A stretch of 64,000 nt of DNA, from assembly GCA_920105625.2 (NCBI GenBank), contig OV050030.1, positions 211,714,325 through 211,778,324 of the forward strand, read 5' to 3'. The notes under the pieces were generated by a model that was not told the origin of the DNA, did not search any database, and saw nothing but the letters and a program-made list of their open reading frames with translations. The translations under genes and the position numbers were made by a program. Below, in pieces: positions 10,268-19,945 of this stretch; position 1 is the first letter of the stretch, and every line of letters begins with the position of its first letter. The DNA is from Clusia tigrina (Eukaryota > Arthropoda > Insecta > Diptera > Clusiidae).

Positions 10268-11130
10268 CTCGACGGCGTATGGTTCTGAAGGCTGTTGTCG
10301 GCTCGGAAGTTATTCCCTGAAGAAGATCCTGCTGTTTGGGCCACACGGCTTATGTAGCCCAATTTGTCACAGCGGCTGGCGCATGTTGGCGCATGGGCGG
10401 CCTCGCTTTCTGCTAATCGCCGCTCTTGTTGTTGTTGTGGCCCGGCTTGTTGTTGTTGCAGTATTTTGCCCTTGGGCCACCTTCAACTTCTGACGGTCAG
10501 CTACCTCACTCCAACGGCCTCTGGTTGGCCTGCAGTATTGTTGCTTGCAAGCAGCGCTGTCCGGAATCCTGTAGTGTTGTTGTTGTTAAATATTATTATA
10601 TTTAATTCAACAAGCCAGCATATACTTTCCCGTTCCCCTTTCTGCTTTGTACTTGTTGACGATGGGCTTGGTGGTCGCTCTGTCGTAGTTCCTCTTATGC
10701 TGTGCTCTCGTTGCTGCGTGTTGTTAGTGTAAAATTTACCGAGCGAGCGTACTCGGCAAATTAAACCGCTTGAGTTTGTGCACTCACCTTCTCTTGTCCT
10801 GCATGTATTTGTTGTATTCTTCGTCTCTGTGGTTTTTCTCTCTTCGCATGCGTGATGCTGGTTGGCAAGATCGTTGGCTGTGCGTGAGGTTGCTTTTTTT
10901 GTAATCCTAGTTATTATTCCAACTGGTATAATAAGCTGGTGGTGGTCTGTACTCCCGCCACTGCTCCGCTGATTGGTTAGAACGTAAGCAGTTTTTCGTT
11001 AGGTTTCTAATGCAGTTGCTTCGGTTCTGGTATTTTATCGTGATGTGTGTGTGGATATAGTTGCGTAGCGACTCTGTCACCTGTAGTGTGGGCCAAAATT
11101 TCCCACAGAAGATTTTACTCCTCACAAGTT

Positions 11131-11290
11131 TGGCAATGATTTCTTCGGTACTCGAAGTATAGGGCTATTGTATTCGTATATCGAAGGTTCTATTATATCA
11201 TCTTTAATTAATTTTTCTATATGTTTTTTGATTTCTGGCTTGTGAGTATGAGGTCATCTGTATCTTTTAATGTACACTGGCGTTTCATCT
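11131..11290 (-). pseudogene. Ty3/gypsy RT N-terminal fragment
   Basis: The minus strand reads EKLIKDDIIEPSIYEYNSP and then ILRVPKKSLP, the start of the gypsy RT domain (the segment before the fingers). It breaks off at the unexplained block. Upstream it follows the protease gene at 11432-12080 in the usual gypsy order. Confidence 0.65.
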
Positions 11291-11431
11291 TTTAAATGTA
11301 GTTTTTGTTTATAGAAATTATTAAAATTGTAAGGGCCTCTCTAAAGCAAATACATCAGTATAATTAGAGCAAAGCAAGGCTTTAGTTTTTCTCTGTGTGG
11401 TAAAGAACAATTTTGATTATTTTGTTTAGAA

Positions 11432-12080
11432 TCACGTTTTTCGTTCTTGTGTTTCATTGGTTTTGGTTATATTTACCATACGATCATCATTTAATGATTC
11501 AGTTTTAATATCATGTTCCTTGAGAAAAATGTCTTTGTCTGTTGTATTAATTATTCTGACGTAAGCGTTTTTCGTGTTGACTATTGTGTTTCCTATTATT
11601 ATGCCACTTTCTAACTCTTGATTTGGGATGAGAACTTCTGGTTCAGACGAAATAATATGAATATTTCTAATGACTTCTGCTCTAGCTGGTACAGTAAGTA
11701 TTTCTCTTGTTAGAGATTCCGACATTTCTAATTCTAAATGACCTTTCATTGAATGTGTTCTTATTATAAACCAACTTGAGCTATTATTTTGGTAGTCTAG
11801 TACGCAATTAAATTGTTTTATGAAATCTAGTCCTATAGTGCCATCGCATGGAATGGGGAAAGTGTCATCGACTATTTGAAAATTGTGGTAAATTTCTGCA
11901 TTATTTATGAAAAGAGTAGCTTTAACGAAGCCTAATGTTTTAATGGTGCCATTTCCTATTCCTCTTAGATTATAAGTATTACTTTTGTTAAGTTGCACAT
12001 TATGCATTGGATTTTTAAAAATGCTTATTTCGGAGCCGGTATCTATTAAAAATGTAGAAGTTGTGTTGTAGCGACGAATT
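11432..12080 (-). pseudogene. Ty3/gypsy aspartic protease region
   Basis: On the minus strand near 12050 the trace reads TSTFLIDTGSEISIF, the DTGS active site of a retroviral-type aspartic protease, which would cut Gag and Pol polyproteins. After a frame break the 191-codon frame 12007-11432 carries the flap side and the C-terminal motif GTIGLDFIKQFN. It then has a long tail (PNQELESGIIIGNTIV) that links protease to RT in these elements. The same tail is recognisable in the fragment at 59282-59566. One frame change separates the active site from the rest. Confidence 0.75.
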
Positions 12081-12450
12081 GATGTTAATGTAGTTACTAA
12101 ATGACAAATGTATATGAAGTATTGAAGCTGTTTTTAATTTTGAGCACTCCCCAGTTGGGCTTGCTGGGGCTGCTGTTGGTTTTCCGCTATCTAATAATTC
12201 TATTGGAGTCATTTCGTCCCCTATAATTTTTGTTATTATTGTTTCTACTTCCATAATGGTATCTGTTGTCTCTGTTAGAATTGTTGTTGTTAAAATTTCG
12301 ATGATTTATATTGCCCCGATAAGAGTTATTTCCTCTTTGCTTAAAATTACCGCGACCTCGATATCTATTTGAATTATGGGACCTATTTAGGTAATTTATT
12401 TGAACCGTACCCGTTGATTCGGATGCCAGCTAAGTTAATTTAGTGATTGC
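12081..12450 (-). pseudogene. gypsy Gag C-terminus, Asn-rich
   Basis: The minus-strand trace at about 12430-12245 is rich in Asn and Arg (NNNNKNYRGRND and similar), a nucleocapsid-like basic tail that some gypsy elements have in place of a CCHC knuckle. Stops interrupt it. It lies between the capsid fragment at 12520-12765 and the protease active site, as expected. An Asn-rich piece occurs in a comparable place near 59900, so the two gypsy remnants are probably related. Confidence 0.45.
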
Positions 12451-12519
12451 ATCACTGGCAGTTGAAAACTGGCCTGCCCTCATAAGCATTTTTACCTCCT
12501 CGGATTTTGCATTAGTTCT

Positions 12520-12770
12520 TTATGTCTTGCACACCGATTGTGGTGAGTAAGTTTTTGCTAAGTGAGGTGCCATACCGTCTGTTATGTATGCACACTCAAG
12601 TTGTTGAGCGAGCGCTTCTATTTCTTTGGCGTATTCACTGTCGCTTTTGTTTTGCTGTTCCGTACTTAAAAGCCTGGCTGCAATATTCTGTGACGATTGG
12701 AATTTCTCATTGGTAGTTAATGTCTTGTTGATTTGCTCAATTGTTGTTTCTTTAGTAAGAAGTCTACTTG
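12520..12770 (-). pseudogene. gypsy Gag capsid, second half
   Basis: The minus strand reads LLTKETTIEQINKTL, then NKSDSEYAKEIEALAQQLE and CAYITDGM. This matches the C-terminal half of the gypsy-type capsid (the region after the conserved IKTKL). The first half lies right next to it but on the opposite strand (12783-12976), so the gag gene is internally inverted here. Confidence 0.6.
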
Positions 12771-12782
12771 CATCAAAATTGC

Positions 12783-12976
12783 TGCCTGACTTCGATGGAA
12801 AAGTAGAAAATTTAACACAATTTATTAATGCACTAGATCTTTTGAATTCAATAAAAGAAACACACGAACTAGTTGCCGTGTCATTCATAAAAACCAAGTT
12901 GAGTCATAACTTAACTTTCACAGTCATAAATAACTTAGCTTTAATATTTTTTAGTTTTTCAGATGCTAATGCCTGA
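12783..12976 (+). pseudogene. gypsy Gag capsid, first half, inverted
   Basis: The plus strand reads LPDFDGKVENLTQFINAL and then HELVAVSFIKTKLS, the N-terminal half of a gypsy-type capsid. The rest of the element, including the second capsid half at 12520-12770, is on the minus strand. The breakpoint lies between about 12770 and 12783. The frame runs on to a stop at 12976 with no further recognisable match. Confidence 0.6.
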
Positions 12977-13324
12977 TTCTGTATAGTTTTGGTGCAGGCT
13001 AATCTCATTATTTTCATAGAATTTCTGCTCAAGGAATTTCTGCTAAAGATTATTTATTTTTTCTCCCTGTCTATCCTTTCCTATTTCATACCCAGAAACT
13101 GCTAAAAGAATTGCACTAAGTGCCTTTTTCCATCATGACATTTTGAATTAGTACTTGGAAAATTCACCAAGCTAAACAAATTTTAAATTAAAAATGTTCT
13201 TCTTTTATTCTCTCCTTTTAGACAAATTTAAATTTTTATACCAAAGCATTATTCTTTTATTCTCTCTTTTTTTTAAATAATAACATAAGTTTCATATATA
13301 CTCGTATAGAAAAAAAAAATTTTT
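12977..13324. other. AT-rich spacer, no gene seen
   Basis: About 350 bases of AT-rich sequence hold two similar TTCTTTTATTCTCTC stretches (near 13200 and 13250) and the words GAATTTCTGCTC and GAATTTCTGCTA side by side. It could be the remains of a gypsy 5' leader or LTR, but no LTR end or primer site is clear. Confidence 0.35.
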
Positions 13325-13325
13325 C

Positions 13326-13870
13326 TGCGCTGCAAGGTGCTTTTAAGCACTCTTTTTGTAAAGGACGACTTCAATTTCGCCGAACTTCTTCCATTTTTCG
13401 GCCAGAATCCTTGGGTTGGTTGTTTTCTCCGCCTGGCTGATGAGTGCAGCTCTCATTCGTCGTAGACGATTCTTTACTCCTCCTTACCTTTTGAATCGTC
13501 GGAGGGTTGGTACTGCTGTTAATTTCTTTTCTTCTGCTCTTATATTTAGATGGGGCGGATATTCCTCTATAGTAATGGGCCTTGATCCTGCATTTGGATC
13601 CTCCTCCAATACTTGTCGTAGCGTTTTGACCATGAGATCAGATTTTCTTTGGCTGCTTGGTGATTTGAGGTGGAGGATACACTATATCCCATATATCACA
13701 GTGCTCATCAGGATCGCCATGAAAGGATTTCAGTATATAAAACGCTGTTTTTATTTTAGACGCGAGTGTTACGCCGTGATTCAATTTTATTTGAAAAGGC
13801 GGTTGGTACGCCTGAGTTCAACGATTGGCATTGAATGTATGAATCCCCTATCTTAGAACTAACAACACTA
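13326..13870 (-). pseudogene. unrecognised coding remnant, copy 1
   Basis: The minus strand shows three coding-like stretches in different frames: FHGDPDEHCDIWDIVYPPPQ (about 13720-13655), a 50-codon piece with LMVKTLRQVLEEDPN ending at PTLRRFKR, and a last piece with LAEKWKKFGEIEVVLYKK that ends at a stop near 13345. A good splice-donor-like AGGTAAGG follows RRFK. I do not recognise the family. It lies downstream of the Polinton-like ATPase on the same strand, so it may be another Polinton protein. A 146-codon plus-strand frame at 13416-13856 overlaps it and is hydrophobic and featureless, so I treat it as the antisense shadow. Confidence 0.4.
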
Positions 13871-14150
13871 TTTATACTAATTTTACATGTGGTCAGCGAT
13901 CGATGTCTTCCGATCGCTGACTCATTGTGCTGATGGAAAAGTGCCACTTGAATTTTTTTCTTAATATGCTACTGGTCTTAATTATATCTTTCAAAAGTTT
14001 TTCATTAATTTTTCCTATTCAGCTATTGCCCTTGTCAAGTGGTGGCTTATCAGATATCACACTAAACATGTATCTTCTTTTATATCCGAATAAATATATC
14101 AAACCCCTTCCTATAACGACCGCAATGTAAAGGGTCATCTTTACTGATAA

Positions 14151-14797
14151 CTAGGAAGCTATATTTATCCTCCCAACATAGACCACACACATTTTCGTGA
14201 AATTCATCCCATTCATATCAGCATCAACATGATCATTATATATATGCTTCATATACATTTCATCTTGTCGAAACATAACAATCATATTCGCATTATCACG
14301 TGTTAAATGTTTGGGTATATGTGTATATGTTTGACAGAAGTAAAAACTATATATGCTTTTATGTCTCCCCATACAAAAATATGTCCGAATATTGTTTTAT
14401 TTCTCACAATCAACATCATCAAATATAATAATAGAATTATGCTTTGCATTCTCCAATGGTAGAACATCATCATTTTCAGAAAATGTATACAATCCTATAC
14501 CTTTAATCGGCTCTAATAATTTCTTTAAATAAACATATTTTTTTTTATATACAGACTTTGAATATATATACTCGTATATACATTCTCAAATTTAAGACCA
14601 TTAGAACTTTCTATTAAACTTATCATAACATTAGTCTTTCCACAATTTGAGGGACCGACAATTAAAGCTCTTATGGAATTCGGTAAAAGTGAACTATGTT
14701 TGATTTTAGAAGAATTTTTGGTTGGAAAATCAATATTCCTGACAATAATTTTTTCATCTTGTTTGACTGAACGCATTTTTGCAACTAATCCAATCAT
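14151..14797 (-). pseudogene. Polinton-like packaging ATPase remnant, copy 1
   Basis: Minus strand. The first frame (14797-14525) has RALIVGPSNCGKTNVM, a Walker A P-loop. A second frame around 14520-14400 has SIIIFDDVDCE, a Walker B motif. A third (14372-14151) has FYFCQTYTHIPKHLTRDNAN followed by HIYNDHVDADM. This order matches the FtsK/HerA-type (A32-like) genome-packaging ATPase of Polinton/Maverick-type elements, which would pump DNA into capsids. The match is from memory of the family. Two frame breaks make it a pseudogene. Recognisable ATPase sequence totals about 215 codons, roughly the expected domain length. Confidence 0.6.
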
Positions 14798-14816
14798 ACG
14801 AGTAGATGAATCATAT

Positions 14817-15395
14817 TGAAACGTGATAGCTCAGTGAAAAGGGATTGCATACTTTTAGGATCCCATCTGGAGAATTAGTGCCGCCTGTGAGTCAAGATGC
14901 GAACTATTCGAATAAAAGCTTATTCAAGAACCATCTGTCGGTTATATCAAAAAGAATATTCTCGACTTCTGTCGAAGTGGATAGAAGCTTCTAGAGAATA
15001 GCGTGGAATTTTCTACTCCAACCTTCGAAAACTATAAAAGCGACAAGGCTGTTCAAAGTCGAGGGCAGTAGATCAGAGACCGTAACAGTGTGTGCATCGA
15101 GCATTATAATCAAAGCAGCAGTTTTTTTAATTGTGTAAAGTGATGAAATTCATTAGTAAATAAAGTGGCTAATGGTTTGTGAAATAAAGTGCAAATAATA
15201 ACTAAGTAAACTTTAAGCCTAATATTAAATGTGTAAATAGCAATAATTAAATAAAGCTAATTATTTTAATTTAACCAGCGATTGTTTCATTACTACACAA
15301 TCCAGTGGTACGAGTCCGAGTACAGAGAGTTAGAGAAATTATCAGGAGGGCAATTTTGTAACCGAGTAAATTCTCAAGAGGGCAATTTCGTAACA
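14817..15395 (+). repeat. gypsy LTR, duplicated copy
   Basis: A 579-bp LTR with ends TG...CA, starting TGAAACGTGATAGC. It holds a TATA-like ACTATAAAAGCG near 15030. It is almost identical to the LTR at 16928-17514 apart from an 8-bp gap, and is followed by the same primer site at 15398. No gag follows. It is preceded by ATAT (14813-14816), as is the other copy, which shows the flank was duplicated with it. Confidence 0.85.
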
Positions 15396-15869
15396 ATTGG
15401 TGTCAGAAGTGGGATTGTGTATCTGTAATAAACAATTTCTGCGCTGCAAGGTGCTTTTAAGCACTCTTTTTGTAAAGGACGACTTCAATTTCGCCGAACT
15501 TCTTCCATTTTTCGGCCAGAATCCTTGGGTTGGTTGTTTTCTCCGCCTGGCTGATGAGTGCAGCTCTCATTCGTCGTAGACGATTCTTTACTCCTCCTTA
15601 CCTTTTGAATCGTCGGAGGGTTGGTACTGCTGTTAATTTCTTTTCTTCTGCTCTTATATTTAGATGGGGCGGATATTCCTCTATAGTAATGGGCCTTGAT
15701 CCTGCATTTGGATCCTCCTCCAATACTTGTCGTAGCGTTTTGACCATGAGATCAGATTTTCTTTGGCTGCTTGGTGATTTGAGGTGGAGGATACACTATA
15801 TCCCATATATCACAGTGCTCATCAGGATCGCCATGAAAGGATTTCAGTATATAAAACGCTGTTTTTATT

Positions 15870-16061
15870 TTAGACGCGAGTGTTACGCCGTGATTCAATT
15901 TTATTTGAAAAGGCGGTTGGTACGCCTGAGTTCAACGATTGGCATTGAATGTATGAATCCCCTATCTTAGAACTAACAACACTATTTATACTAATTTTAC
16001 ATGTGGTCAGCGATCGATGTCTTCCGATCGCTGACTCATTGTGCTGATGGAAAAGTGCCAC
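15870..16061 (-). pseudogene. unrecognised coding remnant, copy 2
   Basis: This is the second copy of the start of the remnant described at 13326-13870. The full matching stretch is 15440-15984. The DPDEHCDIWDIV and LMVKTLRQVLEE pieces are unchanged as far as I can see. The family is not recognised. Confidence 0.35.
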
Positions 16062-16262
16062 TTGAATTTTTTTCTTAATATGCTACTGGTCTTAATTATA
16101 TCTTTCAAAAGTTTTTCATTAATTTTTCCTATTCAGCTATTGCCCTTGTCAAGTGGTGATTGCAGATATCACACTAAACATGTATCTTCTTTTATATCCG
16201 AATAAATATATCAAACCCCTTCCTATAACGACCGCAATGTAAAGGGTCATCTTTACTGATAA

Positions 16263-16908
16263 CTAGGAAGCTATATTTATCCTCCCAACATAGACCACAC
16301 ACATTTTCGTGAAATTCATCCCATTCATATCAGCATCAACATGATCATTATATATATGCTTCATATACATTTCATCTTGTCGAAACATAACAATCATATT
16401 CGCATTATCACGTGTTAAATGTTTGGGTATATGTGTATATGTTTGACAGAAGTAAAAACTATATATGCTTTTATGTCTCCCCATACAAAAATAAGTCCGA
16501 ATATTATTTTATTTCTCACAATCAACATCATCAAATATAATAATAGAATTATGCTTTGCATTCTCCAATGGTAGAACATCATCATTTTCAGAAAATGTAT
16601 ACAATCCTATACCTTTAATCGGCTCTAATAATTTCTTAAAATAAACATATTTTTTTTATATACAGACTTTGAATATATATACTCGTATATACATTCTCAA
16701 ATTTAAGACCATTAGAACTTTCTATTAAACTTATCATAACATTAGTCTTTCCACAATTTGAGGGACCGACAATTAAAGCTCTTATGGAATTCGGTAAAAG
16801 TGAACTATGTTTGATTTTAGAAGAATTTTTGGTTGGAAAATCAATATTCCTGACAATAATTTTTTCATCTTGTTTGACTGAACGCATTTTTGCAATTAAT
16901 CCATTCAT
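16263..16908 (-). pseudogene. Polinton-like packaging ATPase remnant, copy 2
   Basis: This is the tandem copy of the ATPase remnant at 14151-14797, with Walker A (GPSNCGKT, about 16741-16771), Walker B (IIIFDDV, about 16522-16543) and the IPKHLTRDNAN block all retained. Small changes separate it from copy 1, including AAT/ACT in the N-terminal part and a one-base change in a T run near 16650. It carries the same frame breaks, so the gene was already dead before the duplication. Confidence 0.6.
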
Positions 16909-16927
16909 ACGAGTAGATGAATCATAT

Positions 16928-17514
16928 TGAAACGTGATAGCTCAGTGAAAAGGGATTGCATACTTTTAGGATCCCATCTGGAGAATTAGTGCCGCCTGTG
17001 AGTCAAGATGCGAACTATTCGAATAAAAGCTTATTCAAGAACCATCTGTCGGTTATATCAAAAAGAATATTCTCGACTTCTGTCGAAGTGGATAGAAGCT
17101 TCTAGAAATTACGAGAATAGCGTGGAATTTTCTACTCCAACCTTCGAAAACTATAAAAGCGACAAGGCTGTTCAAAGTCGAGGGCAGTAGATCAGAGACC
17201 GTAACAGTGTGTGCATCGAGCATTATAATCAAAGCAGCAGTTTTTTTAATTGTGTAAAGTGATGAAATTCATTAGTAAATAAAGTGGCTAATGGTTTGTG
17301 GAATAAAGTGCAAATAATAACTAAGTAAACTTTAAGCCTAATATTAAATGTGTAAATAGCAATAATTAAATAAAGCTAATTATTTTAATTTAACCAGCGA
17401 TTGTTTCATTACTACACAATCCAGTGGTACGAGTCCGAGTACAGAGAGTTAGAGAAATTGTCAGGAGGGCAATTTTGTAACCGAGTAAATTCTCAAGAGG
17501 GCAATTTCGTAACA
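16928..17514 (+). repeat. 5' LTR of pol-deleted gypsy
   Basis: A 587-bp LTR, TG...CA, with TATA-like ACTATAAAAGCG near 17150. It is followed two bases later by the primer-binding site. It is the closest relative of the LTR at 14817-15395 and a more distant one of the 625-bp LTRs near 52 and 58 kb. Confidence 0.85.
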
Positions 17515-17516
17515 AT

Positions 17517-17532
17517 TGGTGTCAGAAGTGGG
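17517..17532 (+). other. primer-binding site, tRNA-Leu type
   Basis: TGGTGTCAGAAGTGGG starts two bases after the LTR. It is complementary to the 3' end expected of insect tRNA-Leu (CCCACTTCTGACACCA). The same sequence occurs at 15398 and, reversed, at about 57446-57461. Confidence 0.75.
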
Positions 17533-17553
17533 ATTGTGTATCTGTAATAAACA

Positions 17554-18519
17554 ATGGTTAAATTTGAAAAACTGAGATTGGAGCAGCTCAAGAAGGAGCT
17601 TGAGCGCTTAAATTTGCAAACACAAGGGCTTAAAGCGGAGCTGCAGGTGCCCTTAAGAAGCGCTTTAGAGGAGCAGGGTATAGATGTCGATGAGCATGAA
17701 TTCCAATGTGAAGAGCCAACGACATCTCGACCCGAAGAAACACCGCAAGAAACTAATACGGGCAACTTTGACATGAGTGGACTTATTAAAGTTATACAGA
17801 TGCAGGTACAACAAAGTGCTCAAGCAGCCGAAGAAAAGATGCAGCAGCAGTTACAACAAAATGCTGAATCCATCGAAAAGAGTGTTGCATCCGTCAAACA
17901 GGACGTCAAAGAACGCTTACAGAAAAGCGACGACAAGATGCAGCAGCGCTTACATCAAAGTGAAACTCGACTTATTCAACTAGTGGAAAAGAATTCACAG
18001 CAGATGAAAGAAATGTCCGAGCTGGTAGACAGGAAGGTTTGTGAAATTGAGACACGGCAAGAATCGTTCGAAAAATCTGTAGTACAAAGGCAGAACGAAT
18101 TTACGCAACAAATAGAGCAAAGAATTCACCTACTACAGGAAGGTGCATTGCCTGGGTCAGCTTTAACTTCAACAAAACTGAAGCCTCCTACCTATGATGG
18201 AACCACGACATTTAGTGTCTTCAGAATGCAGTTTGAGACTACCGCTAGCACAAATGGTTGGAGTGCTCGCGAAAAAGTGGCTGCATTAACAGTTTCGTTG
18301 AAAGGTGCTGCCGCTGATGTGCTGCAAACTATCTCAGAAAGTGAGCGAGACTGCTATGAAAGCTTGATGAATGCCGTTCAGCGCAAGTATGGTAGTGAAC
18401 ACCGGAAGCAGATGTACCAAGTAGAGCTACGAACACGGGTACAGAAGAGTGGTGAGTCTCTACAACAGTTTGCGGCGGAAGTGGAGCGGTTGGCTCATCT
18501 ACCCAGGAGAGATCACTGA
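17554..18519 (+). pseudogene. gypsy Gag with SAP-like start, frameshifted
   Basis: ATG at 17554 is 37 bases after the primer site. The N-terminus (LRLEQLKKELERLNLQTQGL plus KAELQ) matches a SAP DNA-binding motif. A Gln-rich coiled-coil region follows (residues about 85-200), then a capsid-like block (KLKPPTYDGTTTFSVFRMQF). The frame breaks at 18519: compared with the intact copy, five bases are missing in the AHLAYPGEIT region. The remainder of Gag is in the next frame. It is also shorter in the Gln-rich part than the intact 466-residue Gag. Confidence 0.85.
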
Positions 18520-18522
18520 GAG

Positions 18523-19323
18523 GTGTATGATGGACACCTTCGTATATGGCATTCGCGATGCGGAGATAAACCGTTTGCAATAACTAATCCGAAAGCTACA
18601 TATATGGAGACAGTAGCTAGCGCTTTGTTATCAGAGACAGCAGCATTGGTGTGTCGGTCAGAATGCACAGCCCGTCAGATAAGAGTCGAGAACAGACAAA
18701 GGTTCACGGGCAAATGCTTTACCTGCGGTGATGTGGGGCACATGGCTCGTGATTGTCAGTTGAGATGGAAACGGTATGCAACCCACGCTCCGGTAAGATT
18801 GCCAAAGCAAGACAAATTTCGAATTAGGGAATCGGAAAAGATTGTCAAGCCGGGAAATGAACGGACTCCCACAACTGATGGCCCAAAAATCTTCGTTTCT
18901 CAGATGGCGCGGAAAAATAACAGCCTAACTGTCAACAGTGTAATAAGCGGAAGAAAAATTGTGGTAACATTGGATACGGGGGCATCACATTCCATAATCA
19001 GAAGGGATCTAGTTCGGGGAATCGAGCCGCTTCAGGGAATAAGTTTGCGTACGGCAACTGGAGATGATGCACCGGTACTTGGAAAAGTTAAACGGAAAAT
19101 TACTATCGGCACCACAACAGTGAAGCAGGAGTTTATAGTTGCGGATATTGTGGATGAAGTAATCTTAGGTGTGGATTTCATGATTCGGAATGGATTCACA
19201 CTAGATTTCAAAAGCCGAGTGCTGAAATATGCGAACACCGAAATACCGTTTTTCTTTGGTGAGGATAAGTATGGAGGTGTTAAACAAGCCATTGTATCGC
19301 GGCGGACAAAACTCCCACCCTAG
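18523..19323 (+). pseudogene. gypsy Gag zinc knuckle and protease
   Basis: This 266-codon frame continues after the gag frameshift. It has the CCHC knuckle CFTCGDVGHMARDC (residues about 63-76), then the protease with VVTLDTGASHSII (active-site Asp near residue 152) and VILGVDFMIRNG. Here knuckle and protease are in one frame, whereas in the intact copy (56024 and 55955) they lie in different frames with a short overlap. A stop at 19321 ends the protease early (the intact copy reads through the matching SEAVIWAKM). Confidence 0.8.
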
Positions 19324-19935
19324 TCAGAGGCAGTTATACGGGCCAAAATGGGCGGAGATGTTGGGAAGCATAAGAGCCGAATCGTACCAGAAAAAGTAGT
19401 GAATATTTCAAATACTGCTGAAACCATAGCCAAAAAGAAGGTAAGGTGCCAGAAAATTTCAGCAATTGTAAACTGTGAGAGGCAACCGCGAGTCACGAAA
19501 AGCAAGATATGATATGAAAAGGTACCCGACGATCTAGCGAAAGAATGGTCTAAAGAATCATCTACAGTACTTCCATGCAGCAATTGTATACCTAAAAAAC
19601 GAGGAGAGTTGAATGAAATTCATGGAAACAGAAGAAATCGTACGCAACTGATGAGTGATAAAAGGAAAGCGAGATATGATGTACGAGTAAACTCTAAGGG
19701 ATTTCAGGAAGGGCAACTAGTTATGCTTCATATCCGCAAAGGAAAAGTGGATTTTCGCCAAAACTGCAAACACACTGGGAAGGACCTTATAAGGTGATAA
19801 AGCGGATCAACGATGTTAGATACCGCATCCAGTGGACGAGAAATGTTAGGAGCAAAATGAAAGTCGTTCATTTAGAGAGGCTATCTCCTTATAAAGGTTG
19901 CAGTACTATCCTTGTTCGGGACGAACAAGTTTAAG
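19324..19935 (+). pseudogene. collapsed gypsy pol, integrase C-terminus only
   Basis: Decayed sequence matches the protease-RT linker up to about 19565 (DDLAKEWSKESS). It then jumps to the integrase C-terminus (ELNEIHGNRRNRTQLMSDKR and EGQLVMLH, 19600-19797). The RT, RNase H and integrase core present in the intact copy are missing. The last stretch to 19935 matches the pol end (VVHLERLSPYKG) in another frame. This element could move only with enzymes from elsewhere. Confidence 0.8.
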
Positions 19936-19945
19936 CGGAGGGCAG
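19934..19945 (+). other. polypurine tract
   Basis: AGCGGAGGGCAG ends right before the 3' LTR and would prime plus-strand DNA synthesis. The same tract, reversed, borders the LTR at 52408. Confidence 0.65.

Larger units (their letters stand above)
9985..11130. other. unexplained 1.1-kb block splitting gypsy RT
   Basis: Gypsy RT coding traces stop on both sides of this block. It is more GC-rich than its surroundings and has several GTT runs (about 10430-10465 and 10570-10585). It also has a possible plus-strand TATA box and initiator, and a pair of hairpin-forming 40-bp direct repeats. A minus-strand AATAAA-like signal lies near 10035. These would fit a solo LTR or a small insertion, but I could not define its ends or a target duplication. 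A 122-codon plus-strand frame at 10364-10732 has no recognisable motif and is probably chance. Confidence 0.4.
13325..15438. repeat. 2.1-kb tandem duplication, copy 1
   Basis: This stretch is repeated at 15439-17550 with about 99% identity by eye. It holds, in order, an unrecognised coding remnant, a Polinton-like ATPase remnant (both minus), a gypsy LTR (plus) and the primer-site leader. The join at about 15438 runs from the leader (GTAATAAACAA) straight into TTCTGCGCTGCAAGG, the first bases of the unit. Differences include an 8-bp gap in the LTR, a 2-bp indel near 14042 and single changes. Confidence 0.85.
15439..17550. repeat. 2.1-kb tandem duplication, copy 2
   Basis: This is the second copy of the unit described at 13325-15438. 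It differs in having real gypsy gag after the leader (ATG at 17554), so its LTR (16928-17514) is the true 5' LTR of the element ending at 20437. Copy 1's LTR is therefore a by-product of the duplication. Confidence 0.85.

Noticed and set aside
10364..10732. 122-codon plus-strand frame rich in Cys and Leu
   Set aside because: The composition follows GTT/TGT repeats, there is no motif, and it lies in a block with no other coding sign.
13416..13856. 146-codon plus-strand frame, repeated identically at 15530-15970
   Set aside because: Its repetition comes from the tandem duplication, not from selection. It is hydrophobic with Arg runs, and the minus strand looks more coding-like.
17008..17190. 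60-codon frame in the gypsy LTR
   Set aside because: It lies fully in LTR sequence across the TATA region, and has no counterpart in the 625-bp LTRs.
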